NCBI RefSeq assembly: GCF_018614575.1
Contig: NZ_JAGGOJ010000003.1
Span: 62,001-126,000 of the forward strand
DNA: 64,000 nt
Reading direction: 5' to 3'
DNA from: Streptomyces sp. ISL-10
Lineage (GTDB): Bacteria > Actinomycetota > Actinomycetes > Streptomycetales > Streptomycetaceae
Positions 1 to 7,511 of this stretch are shown in pieces; position 1 is the first letter of the stretch; each line of letters begins with the position of its first letter. Made by a program: the position numbers and the translations under genes. Under the pieces are notes generated by a model. It was not told where the DNA came from, did not search any database, and saw only the letters and a program-made list of their open reading frames with translations.

Positions 1-161
1 GCATCGAGGCCGAAGACCTGATCGGCCAGCGGGGACAGGACGGTGCGCTCCTGGCCGAGCATGCCGCCGACCAGGGCGTTGACGGCGACGAGCAGCGTGA
101 ACTGGGCGAGGTTGGCGCGCAGTCCGAGCCGGATGTCTCCTTGGGAGGCGGTGGCGGTCAC
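1..161 (-). CDS. MFS transporter, N-terminal fragment (runs off window)
   Basis: Reading the minus strand from a GTG at 159-161 gives about 53 residues before the window edge. A short polar N-terminus is followed by a hydrophobic helix (FTLLVAVNALVGGMLGQERT) and a loop containing PLADQVFGL. This resembles the first helix of major facilitator permeases found beside MBL/rhodanese genes in actinomycetes. The GTG overlaps the TGA stop of the upstream MBL-rhodanese gene (GTGA), so the two are translationally coupled and probably functionally linked, perhaps in sulfur-compound or drug export. Only the first helix is visible, so the family call is tentative. Confidence 0.5.
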   Translation of the reverse strand, partial: MTATASQGDIRLGLRANLAQFTLLVAVNALVGGMLGQERTVLSPLADQVFGLD

Positions 162-1516
162 GCGCCCGCCTGAAGGGGGCGGCCGGTGGCTTCCGCCCAG
201 TCCGCGGGGCCGCCGACCATGACCGCGAAGCCACGGTGTCCGGCGCGCTGCAGCAGGCTGGCGGCGGTCATGGCGCGTTCGCCGTGCCCGCAGTGCACAA
301 CCGCGCCGGCCGGGGCGTCGTCGGCACGGGCGGTCAGCTCGCCGAGCTCGATGCCGATCGCTCCGGGGATGTGACCCGCGGTGTGCTCGGTGCGTTGCCG
401 GACGTCGAGGACCGGGCGGTCGGCCATGCGGGCGGCGGTGACGAGTTCGATCGTCTCCTGGTCCCCGCCGTTGGCGGCCCACCCACTCATGGACACGTGC
501 CCTGCGAGTCGTTCGTAACCGATCTTCAGGGCCTGCCAGGTGAGTTCTGCCAGATCCTGGCCGGGCGCGGTGACGAAGACCAGCGGGCTGTCGTCGGGCA
601 GCAGCCAGCCCAGCCAGGTGGCGAACTGGTTGCGCAGCGGGACGGAGACGGCGCCGGGGATGTGCCCGGCGGCGAAGTCCGCGACCGGACGCACATCGAC
701 CAGCTGTGCACCCTGGCCGAGCAGCCGACGTACCTCGGCCGTGGTGAGCGGGGTGAGCCCCGGGGCGGAGCCGAGGACGGCGGGACCCCGCCGGTTGGTT
801 TCTGCGAGGCGGTCGAAATAGGCGGGGTAGGAGCCGAGGCTGCCCAGGAGCTGCCGTACGAAGGAGTCCTCGTCCGGCGCGGCGAGCAGCGGGTTGGCCC
901 GCTTCTCGGCGCCGATGCTGGTGGTGCGCTCGGCGCCGGGCGGGGCCGAGCAGAAGGAGCCCGCCCCGTGGGTCGGCCACACGGCCACCTGGTCGGGCAG
1001 TTCGGCCAGGCGTCGCAGGGACTGATACTGCGCGCGGGCGAGGTCCTCGGCGCAGTCGGCGCCGAGCAGGTCGGTGCGGGCGGCGGAGCCGACGATCAGT
1101 GAGCCGCCGGTGAAGACGCCCAGCTCGCGGGTGCCGTCCAGGAGCAGGAAGGACAGGTGCTCGTCGGTGTGTCCGGGGGTGGCCAGCACCCGCAGAGTCA
1201 GCCCACCCAGGTCGACCTCGTCTCCGTCGCCCAGGCCGTGGTGCCGGAAGGTCCGGTGCCCGGCGGCGGAGGCCAGCACCTCGGCTCCCTCGTCATGCGC
1301 GAGCTGCACCGCTCCGGAGAGGAAGTCGGCATGAAGGTGGGTGTCGGCGGCGAAGGCCACCGTGAGCCCGTGCCGTTGGGCGGCGGTACGCAGGGCGCGC
1401 AGGTCCCGGCTCGCGTCCACGGCCAGCGCCCGGCCGTCGCCCAGGTCGATCAGGTAGGCACTGTTGCCCAGCCCCTCGTCGACGAGCGGTGTCAGGTGAT
1501 CGTCCGCGAAGCCCAT
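158..1516 (-). CDS. MBL-fold hydrolase with two C-terminal rhodanese domains (persulfide dioxygenase-like)
   Basis: This 452-residue protein has an N-terminal metallo-beta-lactamase domain with THLHADF (H60, H62, D64), a later HTDEH histidine and a WPTH histidine. The arrangement matches ETHE1/CstB-type enzymes that oxidise glutathione or other low-molecular-weight persulfides to sulfite. Two rhodanese-like domains follow (about 265-345 and 360-450). The first has no cysteine in its active loop and is probably structural. The second keeps a cysteine loop (VVHCGHGERAM) and could move sulfane sulfur. The ATG at 1514-1516 was chosen because GGAGG lies 5 nt upstream; a more upstream in-frame ATG lacks a ribosome site. 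It is divergent from an ArsR-rhodanese regulator and coupled to an MFS gene, which points to sulfide or persulfide detoxification in the cytoplasm. Confidence 0.8.
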   Translation of the reverse strand: MGFADDHLTPLVDEGLGNSAYLIDLGDGRALAVDASRDLRALRTAAQRHGLTVAFAADTHLHADFLSGAVQLAHDEGAEVLASAAGHRTFRHHGLGDGDEVDLGGLTLRVLATPGHTDEHLSFLLLDGTRELGVFTGGSLIVGSAARTDLLGADCAEDLARAQYQSLRRLAELPDQVAVWPTHGAGSFCSAPPGAERTTSIGAEKRANPLLAAPDEDSFVRQLLGSLGSYPAYFDRLAETNRRGPAVLGSAPGLTPLTTAEVRRLLGQGAQLVDVRPVADFAAGHIPGAVSVPLRNQFATWLGWLLPDDSPLVFVTAPGQDLAELTWQALKIGYERLAGHVSMSGWAANGGDQETIELVTAARMADRPVLDVRQRTEHTAGHIPGAIGIELGELTARADDAPAGAVVHCGHGERAMTAASLLQRAGHRGFAVMVGGPADWAEATGRPLQAGA

Positions 1517-1575
1517 CAGGTCCTCCAGTTGCCACGGCAGGGGACGGATCGCTTTCGCACCCGCTCCTGGATACA

Positions 1576-1597
1576 ATATTCCATGGATTTATGGAGG
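1576..1597. promoter_or_regulatory. AT-rich palindromic operator candidate in the divergent promoter
   Basis: The 95-bp gap between the two divergent sulfur genes contains an AT-rich patch unlike its surroundings. It includes the perfect 8-bp palindrome TCCATGGA (1580-1587). The outer repeat TCCAT-N6-ATGGA (1580-1584 and 1591-1595) overlaps it. ArsR-family repressors usually bind such short AT-rich dyads over their own promoters. The assignment to the ArsR-rhodanese protein is inferred from position only. Confidence 0.4.
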
Positions 1598-1611
1598 ATG
1601 GGGATTCTGTC

Positions 1612-2280
1612 ATGGGAGACGCCGCGCGCAAGGCCGCGCTGTACGACGCCTTCGCCCGCACGGGCAAGGCCCTGAGCAGCGGAAAGCGCCTGGAACTGCT
1701 CGATCTGCTGGCTCAGGGCGAGCGCACCGTCGACGCCCTCGCCAAGGCCGCCGGACTGAACCTGACCACCGCCTCCGCACACCTGCAGAGCCTCAAGCAG
1801 GCCGGGCTGGTGGGCACCCGCCGCGACGGCGTCCGTATCCACTACCGACTGGCAGGAGACGACGTCGCCGCCCTGTACGCCCTGCTGCGCCAGGTCGCCC
1901 GCCTCCATCAGCCCGCCGTCGAGCCGGCCCGCGCCGCCTACCTCGGTACCGATGAGGCGGAAGAGGTGGACCGCGAGGACCTGCTCGCCCGCGCGGCGGC
2001 GGGCGAGGTCGTCGTCCTGGATGTCCGTCCCGCCGAGGAGTACGCCGCCGGGCACATCCCCGGCGCCCTCTCCATCCCGGTCGGGGAACTCGCCGACCGC
2101 TTGGCCGAGTTGCCGGACGACGCGGAGGTGGTGGCCTACTGCCGGGGCGCCTACTGCGTCCTCGCGTACGACGCGGTGCGCCTGCTGCACGAGCACGGCC
2201 GCAAGGCCGTCCGGCTGACCGATGGGATGCTGGAGTGGCGGCTGGCCGAGCTGCCCGTGGAGACGGAGCGGGCCGCATGA
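1612..2280 (+). CDS. ArsR-family regulator fused to a rhodanese domain
   Basis: The 222-residue protein has a winged-helix ArsR DNA-binding domain (about 8-100; recognition helix near TTASAHLQSLKQAGLV) and a C-terminal rhodanese domain (about 115-218) with DVRPAEEYAAGHIPGA. The catalytic loop contains CRGAYC, giving cysteines at 177 and 182. The winged-helix part contains no cysteine, so any thiol or persulfide sensing must reside in the rhodanese loop. This differs from classical SqrR/BigR sensors, where the cysteines lie in the ArsR fold. The start at 1612 has a purine-rich GGATGGGG upstream. Position and domains suggest it represses the divergent MBL-rhodanese/MFS genes until sulfane sulfur accumulates; the regulated target is inferred. 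Confidence 0.82.
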   Translation: MGDAARKAALYDAFARTGKALSSGKRLELLDLLAQGERTVDALAKAAGLNLTTASAHLQSLKQAGLVGTRRDGVRIHYRLAGDDVAALYALLRQVARLHQPAVEPARAAYLGTDEAEEVDREDLLARAAAGEVVVLDVRPAEEYAAGHIPGALSIPVGELADRLAELPDDAEVVAYCRGAYCVLAYDAVRLLHEHGRKAVRLTDGMLEWRLAELPVETERAA

Positions 2281-2411
2281 TCCCCGCGCACCGGCCTGCT
2301 GTGCGTCACCCTCCTGCTCCGCCCTGCGTGCCCGCATCGCCGAGGCCGCCCCGGGCTCGGTCGTCCACGTCGTCACCGGCGTCCCTGATGTGTGCCACGT
2401 GGACCTGTCCT
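2277..2411 (+). pseudogene. Decayed TusA-like sulfurtransferase
   Basis: An ATG overlaps the stop of the ArsR-rhodanese gene (ATGA), the usual layout for a coupled third gene, but no frame stays open. Joining frames recovers TGLLCVTLLLR, then after a shift LRARIAEAAPGSVVHVVTG. This is the order of a TusA-family domain, with the catalytic cysteine in GLLC. At least two frame changes are needed, and the normal C-terminal half is not recognisable. TusA proteins relay sulfane sulfur and are commonly clustered with MBL/rhodanese genes, so this looks like a lost member of the sulfur operon. Sequencing error is an alternative for the shifts but would not explain the missing C-terminus. Confidence 0.55.
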
Positions 2412-2528
2412 CGCCCTCGGGCCCCCGGAGTACCACCCCCGCCGACGGTGCCGATCAGCGCCGCGCCCCATGGCGCGGGGCCTGCCTGGTCTGTCGCCCC
2501 CGGGTGGAAAGCGATGTAGAAAGTGGCC

Positions 2529-5306
2529 ATGAAGGGAAAGGGGCTTTTCCGCCGCCCGGATCGGCCGTCGCGACGTCGTTCGGGGCGGGGACCGCGTTCC
2601 CTGCTGAGCCTGCGCAGCGCCGCCGGGCAGGTGTTCGTGCTGCAGGTCGTGATCGTGTTGATTCTGGTCGCGGCCGCGGTGATCGCCCTGGTAGTCCAGG
2701 CCGATCGTGCCAGTGCACGGGAGGCCGAGCGCCTGTCGGTGACAGCGGCCGAGGCGTTCGCGAACGCCCCGGGCACGGTCGAGGCATTGACCGGTCCGAA
2801 TCCGACGGCCGCACTGCAGCCACGCGCCGAAGCGGCCCGGAAGAAGGCGAACGTGGACTTCGTCGTCGTCCTCGACACCGACGGGATCCGTCTTACGTAC
2901 CCCGACCCGAAGGAGATCGGGAAGAAGTTCGTCGGCACCATCGCACCGGCGCTGGAAGGCCGCACGACCGTTGAGCGCGCAGGCGGTCCGCCGTTGCCCG
3001 CGGGCCGGGGAGCGGCCGTCCAGGCGGTGGTCCCGGTGATCGCTGACGACGGGTCGGTGGTCGGCCTGGTGTCCGCCGGGATCACGGTGGAGAACGTGTC
3101 CGACCTGGTCGAACGGCAGCTTCCGATCATCTTCGGCGCCGGCGCCGCAACGCTCGCGCTGTCCACCACCGGGACCGCGCTGGTGACCCGGCGGCTGCGG
3201 CGGCAGACGCACGGCCTGGGCCCGGCGGAGATGACGCGGATGTACGAGCACCACGACGCGGTGCTGCACGCGGTGCGGGAAGGCGTGCTCATCGTCGACG
3301 TGGACGGGCGGCTGGTGCTGGCCAACGACGAGGCGCGGCGGCTGCTGGACCTGCCGGCGGACGCGGAACGGCAGCGGGTGGAGGAGCTGGGGCTCGACAC
3401 GGACACGGCGCGGCTGCTGGTGTCGGGCGAGCCGGTCACGGATGCGGTGCATCCGGCCGGGGACCGGCTGCTGGCGGTGAACAAGCGGCCCACGGCCCCG
3501 TACGGGGGCCAGGCGGGCAGCGTGGTCACCCTGCGGGACACCACGGAGCTTGCGGCGGTCACCGGACGTGCGGAAGTGGCGCGGGAGCGGCTGAAGCTGC
3601 TCTACGACGCAGGGATGCGGATCGGGACCACGCTGGACGTGACGGGCACTGCCGAGGAGTTGGCACAGGTGTCGGTTCCCCACTTCGCCGACGTCGTCAC
3701 CGTAGAACTGCTGGACCCGGTCCTGCGGGGGGAGGAGCCGGCCGGGGAACGCACCGAGATGCGCCGCGCCGCGACCGCCGGCCTGGCAGACGACCATTCC
3801 CTCTTCCCCGTGGGCGAGCTGATCCGGTTCGGTCCCACCAGCCCCGTCTCCGTCGGGGTGGCCGGCGGCCGGGCGGTTCTGGAGGCGAACCTGAGCACCT
3901 CGGACGGCTGGCGGGATCAGGACCCCGAGCGCGCCCAGCAAACCCTGGACCGCGGCATCCACTCCCTGATCACGGTCCCTGTGCGGGCGCGGGGCACGCT
4001 GCTGGGCGTGGCGAACTTCTGGCGGGCGAATGCCTCCCCGCCGTTCGAAGGGGAGGACACGTCCCTCGCCGAGGAGCTGGCCGCCCGGGCGGCCGTCGCG
4101 ATCGACAACTCCCGCCGCTACACCCGTGAGCACACCATGGCCGTCACCCTCCAGCGCAGTCTCCTGCCCCGGGGTCTGCCCGAGCAGAACGCCCTGGAGG
4201 TGGCCTACCGCTACCTGCCGGCCCAGGCCGGGGCGGGCGGCGACTGGTTCGACGTCATCCCGTTGTCCGGCGCCCGCGTGGCCCTGGTGGTAGGCGACGT
4301 CGTCGGCCGCGGTCTGCACGCCGCGGCCACCATGGGCCGGCTGCGTACCGCCGTACACAACTTCTCCACCCTGGATCTGCCGCCCGAGGAGTTGCTGAGC
4401 CATCTGGATGAGCTGGTGGCCCACCTCGACGCGGACGAGGCCGCCGCCGAGGAACGGGGCGGGCAGGAGATCAGCGGGGTCACCTGCCTGTACGCCGTCT
4501 ACGATCCCGTCTCCGGGCGGGTGGCCGCCGCCACCGCCGGCCACCTGGGGCCCGCGGTGGCCCACCCCGACGGGACCGTGACGTTCCCTGCCGTGCCGGT
4601 CTCACCTCCGCTGGGCCTGGGAGCCGGCCTGCCCGTCGAGAGCGCTGAGCTGACCCTGCCCGAGGGCTCTCGGCTCGTGCTCTACACCGACGGACTGGTC
4701 GCGGACCGCGGGCGCGACCTGGACGCCGGCCGGGAGGCCTTGCGTAGTGCCCTGGCCGGGCCCAGCCGCACCCCGGAAGCCACCTGCGCCGCGGTGATGG
4801 AGACCATGCTGCCCGTCCACCCCAGCGACGACATCGTGCTTCTGGTGGCCCGCACCCGTCGGCTCGACCCCGCGAAGGTCGCCCAGTGGGACGTGCCCCG
4901 TGACCCCGCGGCGGTGGCGCCGGTCCGCAGGGCCTGCGCCCGCCGCCTGGCGGACTGGGGTCTGGAGGAGATCGGATTCGCCACCGAACTCGTCCTCAGC
5001 GAGCTGGTCACCAACGCCATCCGCTACGGCGCCGAACCCATCACCGTCCGTCTGCTGCACGACCGCACCCTGATCTGCGAGGTCTCCGACAGCAGCAGCA
5101 CCTCGCCCCATCTGCGCCGGGCCAAGACCACCGACGAGGGCGGGCGCGGTCTGTTCCTCGTCGCCCGGTACGCCGAACGCTGGGGCACGCGGTACACCTC
5201 CGCCGGCAAGGTGATCTGGACGGAACAGTCCCTCAACGGCGCGGCAGCGGAACCCTGCGTGCCGGGCGACGCGCTGCTCGACCAATGGCCCGACGAAGCC
5301 CTTTGA
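2529..5306 (+). CDS. Sensor-PAS-GAF-SpoIIE phosphatase with C-terminal HATPase
   Basis: The 925-residue protein has several modules. A basic N-terminus leads to a membrane helix (about 36-58), an extracytoplasmic single-Cache-like sensor (about 60-195; VDFVVVLDTDGIRLTYPDP) and a second helix (about 197-218). Then come a PAS domain (about 235-345), a GAF domain (about 355-540), a PP2C/SpoIIE phosphatase domain (about 560-770; GGDWFDVIPL and VGDVVGRG carry metal-binding aspartates) and a HATPase_c domain (about 800-890; N-box ELVTNAIRYG). Such proteins combine an anti-sigma-factor kinase with its opposing phosphatase, controlling an anti-anti-sigma partner in response to an external ligand. No sigma factor or STAS gene is adjacent. 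ATG 2529 is preferred; an in-frame GTG at 2523 is possible, and neither has a strong ribosome site. Confidence 0.85.
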   Translation: MKGKGLFRRPDRPSRRRSGRGPRSLLSLRSAAGQVFVLQVVIVLILVAAAVIALVVQADRASAREAERLSVTAAEAFANAPGTVEALTGPNPTAALQPRAEAARKKANVDFVVVLDTDGIRLTYPDPKEIGKKFVGTIAPALEGRTTVERAGGPPLPAGRGAAVQAVVPVIADDGSVVGLVSAGITVENVSDLVERQLPIIFGAGAATLALSTTGTALVTRRLRRQTHGLGPAEMTRMYEHHDAVLHAVREGVLIVDVDGRLVLANDEARRLLDLPADAERQRVEELGLDTDTARLLVSGEPVTDAVHPAGDRLLAVNKRPTAPYGGQAGSVVTLRDTTELAAVTGRAEVARERLKLLYDAGMRIGTTLDVTGTAEELAQVSVPHFADVVTVELLDPVLRGEEPAGERTEMRRAATAGLADDHSLFPVGELIRFGPTSPVSVGVAGGRAVLEANLSTSDGWRDQDPERAQQTLDRGIHSLITVPVRARGTLLGVANFWRANASPPFEGEDTSLAEELAARAAVAIDNSRRYTREHTMAVTLQRSLLPRGLPEQNALEVAYRYLPAQAGAGGDWFDVIPLSGARVALVVGDVVGRGLHAAATMGRLRTAVHNFSTLDLPPEELLSHLDELVAHLDADEAAAEERGGQEISGVTCLYAVYDPVSGRVAAATAGHLGPAVAHPDGTVTFPAVPVSPPLGLGAGLPVESAELTLPEGSRLVLYTDGLVADRGRDLDAGREALRSALAGPSRTPEATCAAVMETMLPVHPSDDIVLLVARTRRLDPAKVAQWDVPRDPAAVAPVRRACARRLADWGLEEIGFATELVLSELVTNAIRYGAEPITVRLLHDRTLICEVSDSSSTSPHLRRAKTTDEGGRGLFLVARYAERWGTRYTSAGKVIWTEQSLNGAAAEPCVPGDALLDQWPDEAL

Positions 5307-5368
5307 CGGCAGTGTCGCGATGTGCAGTCCGTCCGGCGCCGCTTCGAGGAGCCCGGACGGCTCAATGC

Positions 5369-5569
5369 TCAGCCCTGCGGGTCCTGGGGCCGGGCCTCGA
5401 CCTCGCGCAGCCTGTGGTCCTTGAGTTCGGTGCGCTCCTCGGTGCGATGGCCGCGGGCGATGTAGTCGCGCACCACCAACTCGATGGCGTCCTGGGGTGA
5501 TCCGACCCCGGCCAGGACCATCACTTCCACCACCAGCTCGGCGTCGAGCCTGATGTCGACCTTGGCCAC
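5369..5569 (-). CDS. VapB-family antitoxin-like small protein
   Basis: This 66-residue protein starts at a GTG with GAGGGGG 5 nt upstream. Its N-terminal strand VAKVDIRLDAELVVEVM and the helix SPQDAIELVVRDYIA resemble the ribbon-helix-helix part of VapB/DUF2191 antitoxins, which bind DNA and neutralise PIN-domain RNases. No PIN-domain toxin lies on either side, so it is an orphan, either a solitary regulator or the remnant of a lost pair. It ends about 60 bp from the convergent SpoIIE-type gene. Confidence 0.55.
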   Translation of the reverse strand: MAKVDIRLDAELVVEVMVLAGVGSPQDAIELVVRDYIARGHRTEERTELKDHRLREVEARPQDPQG

Positions 5570-5670
5570 GGGATCCCCCTCGTCGTGTTCCATCCGGACT
5601 CTAACCCCTCAAGAGCGCAGAGCGCCGCTGTTCGTGCCGCGGTGGTGACCGGACCCGCGGACGGACCGTG

Positions 5671-5694
5671 CGAGCTGCCGCCGGCGGCAGCTCG
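5671..5694. repeat. Perfect 24-bp palindrome
   Basis: CGAGCTGCCGCC is followed directly by its exact reverse complement. It lies in a 250-bp gap between the VapB-like gene (starting at 5569) and an unknown minus-strand gene ending at 5822. No T-run follows on either strand. It could be a terminator for the minus-strand gene at 5822-6262 or a protein-binding dyad upstream of the VapB-like gene. Nothing else was seen in 5595-5821. Confidence 0.5.
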
Positions 5695-5821
5695 ATTCGC
5701 GGCCGGCGAAGCGCCCGCGCCCCGTGCGCCGATTCGGCGTACGAGTCGGTGAGTTCACCACGTGGACTCGGTCTTTGGAGCGAACACCATCCGTAGGTCC
5801 GCCGTGAAGATCAGCGCGGAA

Positions 5822-6262
5822 TCACGGCTCTGTCGTCCGCAGGATGCGTGCCGGATCGGTCGCCGGTGCGAACGAGGCGAGTCGGCCCGGTGCGCGGAGG
5901 TCACCGTCGTCCATACCCCAGCCGACGGCGTTGGAGATCACGTAGTCGGCGCCGCCGGAGGTCTCCAGGATGTGAACGCGATTGCTGCGAAGGGTGCTTC
6001 CGGTGGCCGCGAGGATGCGGGTGTGCTCCTCCGCCGTGGCGCATCGGATGACGAGGCCGTCGTAGCGCATGCGCGTCTGCACGGCCTCGACGGGCTTGAA
6101 GAGCACGTCGATCCGCCGTGCGCCCTCGGTGGGTTCGCTGCGCAGCAGGAGTTGGCCGTGGCTCACCGTGCAGGCCCAGACCCTGAAACTCCGACCGGAG
6201 CGGAACAGTTCCCGGCCCGGTGAGAAGTGGTCGGCGTCATTGAGCCAGGCGTCCCTCTGCAT
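5822..6262 (-). CDS. Conserved-looking protein of unknown function
   Basis: The predicted protein is 146 residues, soluble, with no signal peptide or membrane helix. It opens with MQRDAWLNDADHFSPGRELF, then a strand-rich section with LLLRSEPTEGARRIDVLFKP and a later DYVISNAVGWG. I do not recognise the family. The mixture of beta-strand segments and the absence of low complexity suggest a real folded protein. No convincing ribosome site precedes the start, so the N-terminus is uncertain. It is divergent from the secreted trypsin gene across a 247-bp gap that should hold both promoters. Confidence 0.6.
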   Translation of the reverse strand: MQRDAWLNDADHFSPGRELFRSGRSFRVWACTVSHGQLLLRSEPTEGARRIDVLFKPVEAVQTRMRYDGLVIRCATAEEHTRILAATGSTLRSNRVHILETSGGADYVISNAVGWGMDDGDLRAPGRLASFAPATDPARILRTTEP

Positions 6263-6509
6263 GCGGGGATCGTGTCAGACGTACCGCGACCGGTGTGCGC
6301 CTGGTCCAGGAGTGGATGACCGGCAACCGGCCGGGGATCCCGCCGGCACCAGCAGCCGCTGATCCGAGCGCGCGGCACCGGAAAACCTCCGCATTCGAGT
6401 GAACCTCCCGCGTGATTTGCCGCTCTGATGACACGACAGTGCCGAAGGCCAACCCCCTTGCGCAGTCCGGCCCTTCGGCGTCCCTCATCAGAAGTGGAGA
6501 CCAACCCCC

Positions 6510-7400
6510 ATGAGAGTTTCCCCGACCCGCCACCGCCTTCGCCGGATAACCTCCGCCGGGCTGGTGGCGAGCGCGGCGCTGGCCCTCGTCGGATCGGCCG
6601 TCACCACGGCCGCGGCGCAGACCGCACCCGACGAGGAGCGGACGAGGCCCAGCGCCAAGATCATCGGTGGTGTGGAGCAGTCCAACGGTGCCCACCCGTG
6701 GATGGCGGCCCTGCTGAGCAAGGGCTCCGGGAACCCGGCCGATCGCCAGTTCTGCGGCGGCAGCCTGATCAGCGACACCGTGGTGCTGACGGCCGCGCAC
6801 TGTGTGACGGGCGTCAAGCCGAAGAAGCTGGAGGTCACGGTCGGCCGGACCGTGCTGTCCGACAAGCGCCAGGGGCAGCTGCGCAACGTGCTGAGCATCG
6901 TCTCGCACCCCCGCTACGTCAAGGGGAACGAGGCGTACGACCTGGCGCTGCTGGAGCTGGCCAAGCCGGTCACCGGCACCGCCGCCGTGAAGATGCCGAC
7001 CGCCGGCACCGACGCCCTGCTCCGCCCCGGCGCGCAGGCGACGGTCATCGGCTGGGGCAACACCGACACCGAGGTGCCGAGCTTCCCCGACCGGCTGCGC
7101 GGCGTGAAGGTGCCGCTGCTCTCGCACGCCGAGTGCACGGCGACGTACCCGGGCTACAACAGGGCCGTCAACGTCTGCGCGGGCGTCGAGGACAAGGACT
7201 CCTGCCAGGGCGACAGCGGCGGACCGCTGTTCCGCAAGGTCGCGGGCCGTACGTACCAGATCGGCATCGTGTCGTACGGCGAGGGCTGCGGTGAGCAGGG
7301 TGCGCCCGGCGTCTACACCTCCACCAGCTCGAAGAAGCTGTGGGACACCCTCGGCGAGTCCCGCGAGGGCAAGCGGATGAAGCAGCTGCTGGGGCGCTGA
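6510..7400 (+). CDS. Secreted trypsin-like serine protease (S1 family)
   Basis: This 296-residue protein has a signal peptide with a basic start and a hydrophobic core ending near TTAAAQTA, followed by a short propeptide. The mature N-terminus is likely IIGGVEQSNGAHPW, the typical activation site. The catalytic triad is visible as TAAHCV (His), YDLALLEL (Asp) and GDSGGPLF (Ser), with paired cysteines as in Streptomyces trypsins. Asp in DSCQGDSGGP fits trypsin-like cleavage after Lys/Arg. It would be exported, probably by Sec given the absence of a twin-arginine motif beyond a weak RR, and processed outside the cell. A GGAG ribosome site precedes the ATG. A nested hairpin follows the stop. Confidence 0.9.
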   Translation: MRVSPTRHRLRRITSAGLVASAALALVGSAVTTAAAQTAPDEERTRPSAKIIGGVEQSNGAHPWMAALLSKGSGNPADRQFCGGSLISDTVVLTAAHCVTGVKPKKLEVTVGRTVLSDKRQGQLRNVLSIVSHPRYVKGNEAYDLALLELAKPVTGTAAVKMPTAGTDALLRPGAQATVIGWGNTDTEVPSFPDRLRGVKVPLLSHAECTATYPGYNRAVNVCAGVEDKDSCQGDSGGPLFRKVAGRTYQIGIVSYGEGCGEQGAPGVYTSTSSKKLWDTLGESREGKRMKQLLGR

Positions 7401-7408
7401 CGCTGCGA

Positions 7409-7504
7409 GGCGGTGCCGGACGACCCCGGGTGCCTCGGTCGGGCCGCGTCCGGACGGAGCCGGACGCGGTCCTCGCCGGGTGCCGGGGTCCGGACGGCAC
7501 CGCC
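7409..7504. terminator. Nested inverted repeat between convergent genes
   Basis: An inner stem (7444-7453 with 7460-7469, 10 bp perfect, 6-nt loop) sits inside an outer 10-bp stem (7409-7418 with 7495-7504). It fills the gap between the trypsin gene and the convergent metallophosphoesterase gene. T-runs are absent, as is common for Streptomyces terminators. It is likely bidirectional. Confidence 0.6.
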
Positions 7505-7511
7505 GTTCGCG

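Noticed and set aside
2373..4565. Very long open frames on the strand opposite real genes (also 32617-35010, 35731-38325 and 44442-46988)
   Set aside because: They are antisense shadows caused by third-position GC bias. Their translations are Arg/Gly/Val-rich without recognisable motifs, and the opposite strand carries complete conserved proteins.
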